Below, in pieces: positions 1 through 8,530 of a stretch of 20,275 bases of DNA. Origin of the DNA: Reticulitermes lucifugus. Taxonomy: Eukaryota; Arthropoda; Insecta; Blattodea; Rhinotermitidae. The stretch's first letter is position 1. Each line of letters opens with the position of its first letter. The notes below the pieces were generated by a model. It was not told the DNA's origin. It did no database searches and was given only the letters and a program-made list of their open reading frames with translations. The stretch spans positions 9,060 to 29,334 of the forward strand of contig JAKCWW010000350.1 of the NCBI GenBank assembly GCA_026260175.1, in the 5' to 3' direction. The translations under genes and the position numbers were made by a program.

Positions 1-115
1 TTTAATAACAGAAGCATTACCAGACGACCAATTGTGACGTAGGACTTTTCATTTTATTTAATAACAGAAGCATTACCAGACGACCAATTGTGACGTAGGA
101 CTTTTCATTTTATTT
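1..115. repeat. 56-bp tandem duplication at the window edge
   Basis: The block beginning tttaataacagaagcattac at position 1 recurs at position 57, and the two copies match without a difference up to position 115. That is two units of 56 bp plus three bases. No coding potential or known family is recognised. Because the window starts inside it, the array may be longer upstream. The lack of any difference between copies means either a very recent duplication or an assembly artefact; the sequence alone cannot separate these. Confidence 0.9.
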
Positions 116-1593
116 CAGCCAGTTTTACACCTCACAGTACTTCGGCACGAATCTAATTAAAGATATGAGCTTAGCGTTATATTGTTAAATGTACAATATT
201 TTTCTCAATGTATATAGGCGTAATTTAAGACGCAAATTTGTTGCTCAATTTGATAAATCCTTATAATGTGCGTGATTTGAGGTTCTCACAGATGTGTTAC
301 TGTATTCACGTCTTATGGCATGTAGACTGTAAACACTGATACATGACTACCTACGTTTCAGTTCTTGTAGCATTTAATTGCTGATGGGTACCCTGGCTAT
401 GTTACACCACGCGCTGGTATGCTGTATGAGTGTCTACCTGCATGCAGTTTGAAAATAACAGAATTGAGTAGGTTAGATGGTCTGGGCCCTTGGGTTGATT
501 TTAGGCAACGACCATAAAACACCTGCCTGATATTTTTATTACCTTCTGTTGTCTCACTCCTCCTCTTAACTTGTTTTGCTTTTAACTCTTCTTCTACAGG
601 AAGAGTTAAGGTTAGTTCACAATGGCACTGAACTGAAAACATCTAAAATTACTCTTAACTGCTTCGAGATCCCAAACGGCGATTTTTATTAAGACAGAAC
701 TTCGAAATTTAGACGTCTAAAAGCATAGCTTTTTGAAATGCAGTGGACAAAGTAAAGTTGTATGCTGTCAGTTACAAAAGCATATTATTGTCGCGAATGC
801 GTTATATACCTGCTATATTTTACAAGAAGATATCTTGCAAAGTATAAACCTTTGTTTACATGTTGTTTATCAAATATCGGCCACTATAAGTACGAAAGTA
901 AATAGCGACGGTACTGTTTATTTGCTGTGTGAACCCACCAGCTACTCTCCCTGCCAGTCACAAATTTTAGAAGCCGTAAAGCTCCTTAACACCAAAAAAC
1001 CACACTTCATTCCTTGTTAGGTCTTATTGCTGATATTCCAATTACAACCCCTTAAATCTTATAGTTTCTGTGAGTCTAATTGACTGCCGCTAAAGTGTTA
1101 TGGCTAGATATTTCATAAAACATAGGGGTGCAAACATTTTCCAGAAATCTACGAACCACCTCAAAATTATAGACGTCAGATGGGTAAGAAGAAGCAAGTT
1201 CAGTACTGAGGATCCACAAATATTAGGCGCCACCGCAAAAACTTTTGTCGTCACGGCTATTTAGCGCCCGAAATTCGTGCAGCCCTAATATAACGTAAAT
1301 TCGCGCACAAAGCTTGCCCACTCAAGACAAGGCGAAACCTCAGCGATGTTTTAGATAAAGTATATAGAGTATTTTAAGTTTTATAAATTTATAAACAAAG
1401 GTTTAAGAAGTCGTTTCTCGAATTAATGTGTCCTTTAATTCGTTCTTAAGACAGTCACATCCAAGAAAAGAACTGAGCAATTGTCTAACAAAGAGCAGCA
1501 ACATAAACCATAGAGCCTGATTTCTTTTTTGCATAGAATTCAAATCATGTCTTAGAATTACCACTGTTTCTATAATTCATTTATGTGAAGAAG
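116..1593. other. No recognisable feature
   Basis: About 1.5 kb of AT-rich sequence with dispersed stops on both strands. The longest open stretch (733-1020, plus, 95 codons) has no recognisable domain, no supporting neighbour and no clear splice or promoter signal, so it is not called as a gene. A minus-strand open stretch at 397-642 is also unconvincing. Confidence 0.6.
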
Positions 1594-1610
1594 TTATTTA
1601 TTTATTTATT
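1594..1610. repeat. (TTTA)n short microsatellite
   Basis: About four TTTA/ATTT units. Short (AAAT)n runs often form the 3' tails of insect non-LTR retroelements, so this could mark the tail of a minus-strand element extending to the right. No recognisable body follows, so that reading is inference only. Confidence 0.7.
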
Positions 1611-1744
1611 GAGTGTCCTTTTTTCTTTACAAGAATCCATGCCCTTGTAACACAAGGGTCTTGCTGTGCACAATGCCTTAAATACAGTATACACCCTTTT
1701 AAACTGGTCTACCCTCGTGATTTCAAGCTTCGGCCGCGGTGTAA

Positions 1745-1891
1745 ATGAGATCTGCGGTTTTTGAGCTTTTACGCAGCAGCGTAGAATGTTAGTTTCTTTA
1801 CAACGTTTTGGGACAACCTATCTGACCGAAAACGTTGGTTAGAACCTACCATTCTACGCTGCGTAAAATCCCAAAAGAGCGCAGATCTCAT
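1745..1891. repeat. Imperfect inverted repeat, long stem-loop
   Basis: The left arm (1745-1788, starting atgagatctgcgg and ending gcgtagaatg) is largely complementary to the right arm (1850-1891, starting cattctacgctgcg and ending gcagatctcat). Both arm ends match well, with mismatches and small offsets in the middle. The spacer of about 60 bases contains a second, nested pair of inverted words (aacgtttt near 1803 and aaaacgtt near 1829). Together they give a foldback about 147 bp long. No flanking target-site duplication could be found, so it cannot be assigned to a MITE family. A foldback transposon remnant or a transcribed hairpin are both possible. Confidence 0.8.
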
Positions 1892-2225
1892 CTGGTCTAT
1901 CTCTTTAGTCCTCATACTACTTAATACTCTTAACATTTCAATGTCTTGAAGAACCTGTTACCTAAGTATACATTTTGTATGCGCTAAATTTGTCGCTTGT
2001 AACCTCACAGCTTCGCATTCTCACCGCATTCGAACAATACTCATATAAATTGCCTATATATGTTTATAATCTGCCTCCGTAACAAAACTCGCTAGTTTTA
2101 CCCGAATACATAGTCATGGATATAAAGAAGGCAGGTAAGTGAAGATGGCAAGTGTTCTGAGATCTTACTGCTTATCAAATACTAAATAACTATCGTAGTG
2201 CTTCCAAAGTCAGGGTCAAGTATTG
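1892..2225. other. No recognisable feature
   Basis: AT-rich sequence without a convincing open frame, repeat or RNA-like signature. Confidence 0.55.
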
Positions 2226-2251
2226 CAAGGAGAGCTGAAATGCTCTCCTTG
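2226..2251. other. Perfect 10-bp stem hairpin
   Basis: The word caaggagagc at 2226-2235 is followed by the six-base loop tgaaat and its exact reverse complement gctctccttg at 2242-2251. The stem is perfect. No T-run follows that would suggest a Pol III terminator, and no gene context gives it a role. Chance or the remnant of a longer foldback are possible. Confidence 0.75.
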
Positions 2252-2381
2252 GACTACTTAATTCCAAGGATAGGGGCATCAGGATTATCCGAAACGTCTA
2301 TAACTATTTAATAGTCTACATGTCTCAAAAGACCGGGGTCTTCATCGACACCGCAATGTGCGATGCCGAACTTCGCAGTTT

Positions 2382-2656
2382 GAGGATAATGATGTGCCGT
2401 AACGGTAGGTGCTGAAGAGAGGAACAGGAGGATAATGATATGCCGTATCGGTAGCTGCTGAAGAGAGGAACAGGAGGATAATGATATGCCGTATCGGTAG
2501 GTGCTGAAGAGAGGAACAGGAGGATAATGATATGCCGTATCGGTAGGTGCTGAAGAGAGGAACAGGAGGATAATGATATGCCGTATCGGTAGGTGCTGAA
2601 GAGAGGAACAGGAGGATAATGATGTGCCGTAACGGTAGGTGCTGAAGAGAGGAACA
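2382..2656. repeat. 46-bp minisatellite, six copies
   Basis: Six head-to-tail units of 46 bp start at 2382, 2428, 2474, 2520, 2566 and 2612; the last loses its final base or two. The two outer units share the variant tgatgtgccgtaacggt, while the four inner units carry tgatatgccgtatcggt. Unit 2 has one private change (gtagctg instead of gtaggtg). Units 3 to 5 are identical to each other. The unit has no stop codon in any minus-strand frame, and 46 is not a multiple of three. Minus-strand frames therefore stay open across the array and encode a 46-residue peptide period rich in Leu, Ser and Tyr. That is a consequence of the repeat arithmetic and not evidence for a gene. Confidence 0.97.
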
Positions 2657-3756
2657 TATTTCGGCAAACGTGGATATTGTAAGATTGACGCAACCAAAAT
2701 ATCCACTCCTTTGTACCTAAAAAAGGAAAGTACATAACGACAAAATAACGATAGAGGACCACGTCTTAGGATGCTTCACATGCATATGTGAATTCTTCTG
2801 ATTATGTGTATAGGTGTCTCTAGTTCAGAACTCCAGTCTTATCTTATTCATCAGGAATAGTACCTCTGTCTCATTCTGAGAGTGATTTTGTTTTCATACA
2901 TACACAAATCCTAAGCTAGAACTACAGATCCCTTTTTTTTTATTTTAAATCCAGCATTGTATGCTGTCCTCACTGTTGAGTCGCTGTCTGAAAAGAGATC
3001 TTCTTAGCCTTTTGGAAAAGGGGTCAAGGAATTCAAAACTAATGATTCTAGTCGTCATTTTCTTATTTGTCTGAAGAAAAAGAAACAGATGGAATATTTC
3101 AGGTTTTTGGTACAATAAGGCTCCAGACTGGACATTTAGTAAATACTTCTGCATTCTCGTCAAACTACCGCTGCAGAGAGGATTAGCATTTGTTGTTCTT
3201 GTCAAAGTCTAACGAGGCGTGGACTCTACTGTGTATTATTCCACTCCGTCTGCTGAGTTTCCATATTTGAAACATTTTAAAACCCTGACCCCTTTCTGTA
3301 AAATATTCTTCAGAATAGAATAACCCTCCTATTTCATGTTTAAAGGGGTATTTCTCTTTTCATGATGATGAGGGTCAGGCCTGTCAGGCTACCACATGCT
3401 TGAGAATAACCAGCTTCACTCTGTATCGCAACTAATGACACTGAAAGACATTATTTGTTTCTTTACTGAATCGGCGAACCGTTGGCAGCATAAGAGTTTA
3501 TCGAGCAGGTTGTTGTAGCGGCAAGGCTGTAGACTGGCATTTCTAAGTTGCCTGCCTCGACTCTTACCCGGGGGATAGGCTACCCTGACTAAATTTTGGT
3601 GTGTTTTCTGACTCCCTTCAGAAAATACCGGGATAATAATTTGATCTTACATACATATTTACTGCTCCATGCACAGCGCTGTTGCCGTCTCCTCGTCGGG
3701 AAAGTCGCTAACAGATTCAAGAACTTCTAAGTAATATTATCAGTAAGACGGAATAG
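2657..3756. other. No recognisable feature
   Basis: About 1.1 kb without a supported gene. A minus-strand open stretch at 2945-3205 (86 codons) has no recognisable domain. The region at about 3480-3640 is less AT-rich than its surroundings and may be old repeat sequence, but I could not place it in a family. Confidence 0.5.
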
Positions 3757-3863
3757 AAATGGAAAAATAAAAAAGCGGGACAAAATCTGGGACGAAATTA
3801 GTCCAGGACTGGAAGCATTATTTCGGGGAATGTCCCTGAAAATCCGGGACGAATGGTCACCTT
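3757..3863. repeat. Possible decayed DNA-transposon end
   Basis: The segment contains repeated gggac/gtccc words, including gtccctgaaaatccgggac at 3832-3850, whose ends pair. It finishes in ggtcacc, so its reverse complement starts ggtgacc followed by attcgtcccgg. This layout resembles the ends of non-autonomous hAT-like elements, but neither the opposite terminal repeat nor a target-site duplication was found. It is best treated as an unclassified repeat fragment. Confidence 0.3.
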
Positions 3864-4668
3864 AGGCCACGGCCCGTTTTTTTTCAAATATTTTCATCAC
3901 TCATGCTACAACTGACACATGAATATTTCTGAGGTGTCGCATAAATACCGAATTTAAACGTCAGTTATTATATCCGAGGCATGAATAATGGTCTGACTTG
4001 ACTAAGCACAGGATCCAGTGTGTGCTTTGTCAGCACGGTCATGGACGGGGAATTGCTTGACCACCTAAGCGACCGTCAGCTTCTCAAGGAGTCTGATGTT
4101 TGGAGAAAATTAGCTAATAAAGTAACAATTAGCTATAAACAAACTCTTACAGCCATAGCATATGGACGATTACAGTCACCGAGTTAAGAGCATGTCACAG
4201 TATTCGGCTTGTGTGTGTTCCACGAATATCAGACAACAGTGGATTCCTATTGTGCTCTCCGTTTCGAGTGCTTTATCGCCGTGAAAAAAAAACACTGCTG
4301 AGAAGTGTTATCTCCAAAATTAAAGGTCTCAGGACATGTTGCATAACATTTTCGACTTATTTTTGACAAGGAATAATTACGGAGAGCCTGTGAGCGAATT
4401 TCGATTTACTTTGTATTCTCTACACAAAGAAGCAATATCTGCGATATTGTGTGTTGTAAATCACTTACTGTTGATTTAGTATTTACACCTATCGCTCACT
4501 CTTCAGTCAGGATATTGAAACTTGATTACTGCAGGCGTGGTGTGGGAATTTCTTAGAATCCTTTCTTGTACAAGTAGCAATGTATAGAGATTTCAAATGG
4601 ATACTTTCCCAAAACGATCACTGGTTACATCTTCGACGCTGTGTAAACAATATTCCATTCACAACGTT
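3864..4668. other. No recognisable feature
   Basis: About 800 bp with stops in all frames. No open frame, structured repeat or RNA-like motif was found. Confidence 0.55.
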
Positions 4669-4688
4669 TGTGTGTGTGTATGTGTGTG
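4669..4688. repeat. (TG)n microsatellite
   Basis: Ten TG-type dinucleotide steps with one interruption (a TA in the middle). Confidence 0.85.
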
Positions 4689-4989
4689 CCATGTAATTAC
4701 TCAAAGTAGGTTGCACCTATTTCACACTTGTCGTGCTAATAAGTATTCGCAGAAAATGAGCAATAAGTGATTTGAATAAGCCTGTGTGATGAATTATTGA
4801 AAGCCCTAGACGATTCTATTATAATACTTGATGTTGTGATTATTTACCCACTCCACATTTCTCCAAAACGTATTTTCTGTGTTGATGGTGACGGGCCTCA
4901 CCATGTGAGAGATAAGTGTTTTATCTAATGCCACTTTAACTTGCTCAGATTACGTATCATAGGTGGCAGATAAATGAGGAATGTGGATC

Positions 4990-5070
4990 ATTGGTGGGAA
5001 GATACTGGCACGGGTAACCTAGGTACTTCTAGAAATTCCCGGCCCAGTGTCACTCCACATATTCCACCTA
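4990..5070 (-). mobile_element. Decayed SINE family B fragment
   Basis: Read on the plus strand, the words ggtgggaagatactggcacggg, aaccta, ggtacttctagaaa and cccagtgtcact follow the same order and spacing as the reverse complement of the complete SINE-B at 10292-10563 (gggaaaa..ggaagtactcggagaaa..cccagtgccact). Divergence is high and both ends are lost: neither the tRNA-like head nor the A-rich tail is visible. The assignment rests on this collinear series of short matches, so it is moderate. Confidence 0.5.
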
Positions 5071-5136
5071 GGGTGTAGAAATAGGTTGGTTGGAAGAGCG
5101 TAGACTGAATACGTCTAACTCAGGTTAGTAGCCACT

Positions 5137-5146
5137 GGGGGGGGGG
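5137..5146. repeat. G10 homopolymer
   Basis: Ten consecutive G residues. Length errors are common in such tracts. Confidence 0.9.
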
Positions 5147-5635
5147 TGCTGTATGGAATACAGTAATGAACTTTCGGATTCCATAAACAAGGAGAATTTG
5201 ACTAGTTGAGGAATTGTCAGCTTATCAAGGACTCTCCTCCGTGAACAGTGCCGGGGGACCCGTGATTTTGGGGGGCACCAAACGTACAGAATACTAAAAG
5301 TTTTTTGAGGTTTGTTTCGAAATGGATTCCGTTCTTCTGACAGAAGGCAGTATTCTTGATCCTTGTTGTGAGATCTAAGAGTAACTTAGCTAAAAATTAT
5401 AGGAAGGTCGTGTGCCGTTATCTGCGCTACTGTCCATGGCATGGGTTAGTCAGTTGCGAGTACCTAGTTTCTGAAACAGCTTATATATATTGAGGATTAC
5501 GGAGCAAATTATTGAGGAAACTGATTTGGATGTGAAAGAAGAAACGTAACAGAAGGATTACGGTAAGCCTATAAGAAGGGCAGCTTCATAACCTAATTTG
5601 ATAATGTGCACTCTTCACCACTATTATAGCCTACT
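5147..5635. other. No recognisable feature
   Basis: No open frame or repeat could be supported in this stretch. It ends at the probable left target-site duplication of the following SINE. Confidence 0.55.
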
Positions 5636-5647
5636 ATTATCATCTTT

Positions 5648-5923
5648 GTGGGCCAGGATAGCGTAGTCGGTACAGCATTTCGCTACTGGCGTAACTATCC
5701 GGGGATCGAATCCCGGGGGGCCGAGATTTTCCGCACCCGTCCAGACCTACCCGGAGCCATCCAGCCTCCTGTACAATGGGTAACGAGTCTTTTTCCCGGC
5801 GTTAAGCGGCCGGTGTGTGGCTTTGATCACCCACCCCCATCTAGCGCCGAGGTTAAAGAAAGAGTAGAGCTATACCTCTACTCCCGCTCTGGGCCTTCAC
5901 GGCCTACTCTGGGGTGAAATTTG
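5648..5923 (+). mobile_element. tRNA-derived SINE, family A, near full length
   Basis: The 5' part has the two internal RNA polymerase III promoter boxes of a tRNA: an A box at 5659-5670 (tagcgtagtcgg) and a B box at 5703-5713 (ggatcgaatcc), correctly ordered and spaced. A tRNA-unrelated body follows, with the word aagcggccgg that is shared with another copy near 18523. The likely flanking duplications are attatcatcttt at 5636-5647 and attatgatcgtt at 5924-5935, matching at 10 of 12 positions, which fits insertion by LINE machinery. SINEs encode no protein, so the 89-codon open frame across it is incidental. Three more copies of the family lie at 17650-17910, 18463-18643 and 19582-20098. Confidence 0.85.
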
Positions 5924-5935
5924 ATTATGATCGTT

Positions 5936-6584
5936 AGTAGAATGGTTGAATGAAGGATTAGGTCTCTGCGATAAGCGGAATGGGTAACACAATTGAGGCA
6001 GGTGGGAATTACATACGAAATTTTGCACTTAAAGAAATAAATGAAGACCCCACTTGATAGACTTGGGGGCAGATAGGAAGATATTATGACAAAGGATTTT
6101 AAATAGTTTGGAAATGGAAATGCATAAATGATTTAACTCTCTCAGGATGGTGTTAATGATGGCCTGTTTCGAACACACTGAGCTTTGGGGTTTTATAAAC
6201 AGAGAAGATTTCGTAGCAAAATGAGTGATTATCATCTGCCAGGAATTGTAATTAGTGTGATTTTACTGCTTTTCATCCGTTACAGAAGGCATATTAGCTT
6301 ACTGTATTTCGCACAGCCATAGAGTGTAGGCTGCAGCAGGCAGTTGGAAATATCAGACACATATAAACGTGCAATGGGACGAACAGCATTCCTAAGGCGT
6401 GATGCTTTGACGTCTCTAATAATGTTTTATCTTCATTGATATTTATTATACATTACTGATCTGCTTTCTCTACCACCGCAACGTTTGATAAACAAATACT
6501 TTTTTAAATATCAGTGAAAATTGTGAGGAAGACTGACTAGAAAGCGAACATAGCTACTGAATCCATCTTCCATTTTCAGGATAA
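5936..6584. other. No recognisable feature
   Basis: About 650 bp without a supported gene or repeat. A minus-strand open stretch at 6029-6235 has no recognisable domain. Confidence 0.5.
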
Positions 6585-6637
6585 CACAATGACCTGGATG
6601 TGGATGTATTAGATTCTGCCGAAACGTTGACAATGTG
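6585..6637 (+). ncRNA. Degenerate hammerhead-ribozyme-like motif
   Basis: A perfect GAAAC block at 6621-6625 is followed by GTT, matching the position of a minimal helix III and cleavage residue. The arms cacaatgac (6585-6593) and gacaatgtg (6629-6637) can pair at seven of nine positions as helix I. The first core block is ctggatg (6594-6600) instead of CUGANGA, and helix II is weak (GG/CC). The element therefore looks decayed, or could be a chance match. If real, it would be a remnant of a Penelope-like element terminal repeat. Confidence 0.25.
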
Positions 6638-7231
6638 AAGTCAGACCAAACGGCGTTACATTCCAGAAGACAGCGATTCGAAGTTGAATTTGGTCAATAT
6701 TCAATAAAACTAAAAATTTCTTGGGTGTTTAAGTCACACGCATAAAGCATATTATATTTTATACCTGACTTCCATAAAAGCAGTACAAGCCATTAATTAC
6801 AGTTGCAGAGATCACTTATTCCCTTAGTGATCACCAGCTGTCGTTCCTCTATTTCTGAGGATGCTGCTGATGTTAACGACAGGCAGCGCGAGGTCAACGA
6901 AGGAATAGATTGTGTCATACTTGTACGAAACTTGCCTCTTGTAAGTGTCAAGAGCAGGAGATTGATTGAGAGGATAGGCGTTTGAAAGACTGATTGAGTT
7001 GGAGGTGGGGTAGACATACGCGCGAGTGTATGCGTCGGTGAAGTGATTGTTAATGTATATTGGTGCAGAAAGGACTCGTAATGTGGTCGTATAATAGGAA
7101 TTTTACGTCTCGCGTTAAAGAGGGATTGCGAAATATTTCGTAATATAATACTTTTATATATGAATTAAACTGCGTATACTGCGAAATTAGAAGGAACTGG
7201 ATGTCTGCATACAATTCTTATCTCCTCGACT
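6638..7231. other. No recognisable feature
   Basis: Short overlapping open stretches on both strands (6793-7017 minus, 6803-6985 plus) cover much the same bases and show no recognisable domain, so neither is called. Confidence 0.5.
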
Positions 7232-7248
7232 CCCCCCCCCAAAAAAAA
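7232..7248. repeat. C9-A8 homopolymer pair
   Basis: Nine C residues run directly into eight A residues. This is a low-complexity tract of uncertain exact length. Confidence 0.9.
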
Positions 7249-7336
7249 CTTATGAAGAATGTAATTCCTTTATTCAAGTAGGAGTTGAATCAAAACTATC
7301 TGGATCATTGAGGGTGCTTCAAACACGCCTAGTACA

Positions 7337-7622
7337 CTAAAGTTTCAAAAGCACTCTAATGCCGAGAACCTTATTCTGACTTCGATATGTCCACATGGGT
7401 GGGAGATGCCACACATCGGACGCTCACATGGTCACAACTGGCTTTCAAATTTTTGTCTAATCCTGGTATCAATGCTTATATCCCGATGTAAAGTGGTGTC
7501 AAGTGTCCGTTGCAGGAGGTGACGGCTTGCTTCACGTCGGGGTCTGTTGCAAATCGCTTGTCAGACAGCTTCTTATTGGGTCCAGAAAGGTGAAAATCAC
7601 TGGGCATCAGATTGTGACTAGG
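7337..7622 (-). pseudogene. Mariner transposase C-terminal relic (minus strand)
   Basis: Translated from the minus strand, the segment reads MPSDFHLSGPNKKLSDK, then RFATDPDVKQAVTS, then, after one stop and a divergent stretch, ALIPRLDK and VRCVASPTHV, ending with QNKVLGIRVLLKL and a stop at 7337-7339. This order is typical of the C-terminal third of mariner-type (Tc1/mariner superfamily) transposases; the PSDFHLFG-like motif surrounds the third catalytic acid. Internal stops and the missing N-terminal two thirds show it is dead. It ends abruptly near 7622, where a second copy begins on the opposite strand. The terminal inverted repeat could not be identified with confidence. Confidence 0.8.
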
Positions 7623-7787
7623 GGAGTCATCCACAATGTCCTAGCCGCAGTGTCCTAACAAGTTGCATGTTCGGTTGGCGGTTTGGGGCCCCGTGATTTC
7701 CGTCTCTTTGGATCCCTGAAGAAGCATCTGACTGGCAAGTGATTTGCGACGGACGCTGACGTGAAGCAAGCTGTCCGAGGTGTCTAG
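7623..7787 (+). pseudogene. Mariner transposase C-terminal relic (plus strand)
   Basis: Starting at 7695 the plus strand reads DFRLFGSLKKHLTGK, a TGA stop at 7740-7742, then FATDADVKQAV, and is lost after 7775. The stop stands where related copies have Arg, so a CGA to TGA change (typical CpG decay) is likely. The fragment belongs to the same transposase family as the minus-strand relic next to it, but differs enough to be a separate insertion or an old inverted duplication. Upstream bases 7623-7694 probably belong to the same copy but are too degraded to read. It is not functional. Confidence 0.75.
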
Positions 7788-7840
7788 CACCCTTGTCCAA
7801 AGATTTGAAAAATAATAAAGATAGCGATGAGGATAAAGGT

Positions 7841-7863
7841 AATAATAATAATAATAATAATAA
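7841..7863. repeat. (AAT)n microsatellite
   Basis: About seven AAT/ATT units. On the minus strand it follows the A-rich stretch at the end of the open frame at 7887-8258. It could therefore be the ATT tail of a minus-strand retroelement, as seen in several insect LINE and SINE families. That link is inference. Confidence 0.85.
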
Positions 7864-7886
7864 TTGTTTTTGTAAATTACAGTCTT

Positions 7887-8257
7887 GTAGAATTTTCTTT
7901 TTTTTTAATGGTCTTGCACCGTAATTCCACATATTGCCACTGTAAAATGTGAACTTACTAATCCTCTGCTTGTCCCTCACATGTATCATATTACACAAGT
8001 CCTCTGCTCTGTAACTAGCATTCAGTCTCTCAGTTTCTACAAATTTAAGTTCCCTGTCTCCAATTTTGCCATATGTAGAGATTTCTGTGGCGCTCCTGTG
8101 AAATACTGAAAGTTTTAAACATGATGGACCATATCCAGACACGCCTCGCATTCTTTGTCGGACTACATGGCACATAAATATGATGTCTCTAAATTTTAAT
8201 ATAATATTTGTTCTCAGAATTCTTACTCTTGTTACCTCTCTTTATTCTCTTTTCTGT
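7887..8257 (-). other. Unassigned minus-strand open frame, possible retroelement coding remnant
   Basis: The frame is open on the minus strand from just after a stop near 8258, with a possible Met at 8173-8175. It covers about 120 residues before running through the AAT tract into antisense mariner sequence, which inflates the apparent length to 182 codons. The unexplained part contains stretches such as KIGDRELKFVETERLNASY and KQRISKFTFYSGNMWNYG, of mixed and protein-like composition, then a lysine run and an (ATT)n tail. I recognise no family. A retroelement 3' region with an ATT tail or an orphan exon are both possible, and chance cannot be excluded. Confidence 0.3.
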
Positions 8258-8341
8258 GGTATCAAACCGGTTGTATCTTCACATCTCTCTCTCCCTCGTT
8301 ATTGTCAAAGCGGCGGCATTCTTTTTTATTGTTCGCCTTCA

Positions 8342-8530
8342 TCATTGCCGCCTTAACTCTTGTGGCTTAGATTGTGCTGGAACTGCTCTTTTGCTTCTGT
8401 ATTCATGTAAGTAACTGAACACAGGTGGTTCGTCACAATCATCAGCAAGACTATTCCTGCTAATCTCCTCATGCTGTAGTTTCCTTCCTTGCATCACATT
8501 CTTATTATTATCTCTTGTTTTTCTTTTCAT
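8342..8530 (-). other. Short minus-strand open frame, unassigned
   Basis: Sixty-two codons with hydrophilic, charged composition (for example ISRNSLADDCDEPPVFSYLH), lying upstream of the open frame at 7887-8257 on the same strand. About 80 bases of stop-containing sequence separate the two, with no good splice donor and acceptor pair. It may be part of the same decayed element. The plus strand here is T-rich and also open (8208-8414, 8489-8680), but those frames look like low-complexity shadows. Confidence 0.2.

Noticed and set aside
733-1020. 95-codon plus-strand open frame as a gene
   Set aside because: No recognisable domain, no splice or promoter context, and the length is not exceptional for random AT-rich sequence.
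2308-2762. Two overlapping minus-strand frames (132 and 145 codons) as repeat proteins
   Set aside because: They are open only because the 46-bp unit lacks minus-strand stops and its length is not a multiple of three. Overlapping frames with the same peptide period argue against real coding.
7627-8175. 182-codon minus-strand frame as one gene
   Set aside because: The C-terminal half is the AAT tract plus the antisense of the plus-strand mariner relic, so only the first part remains unexplained.
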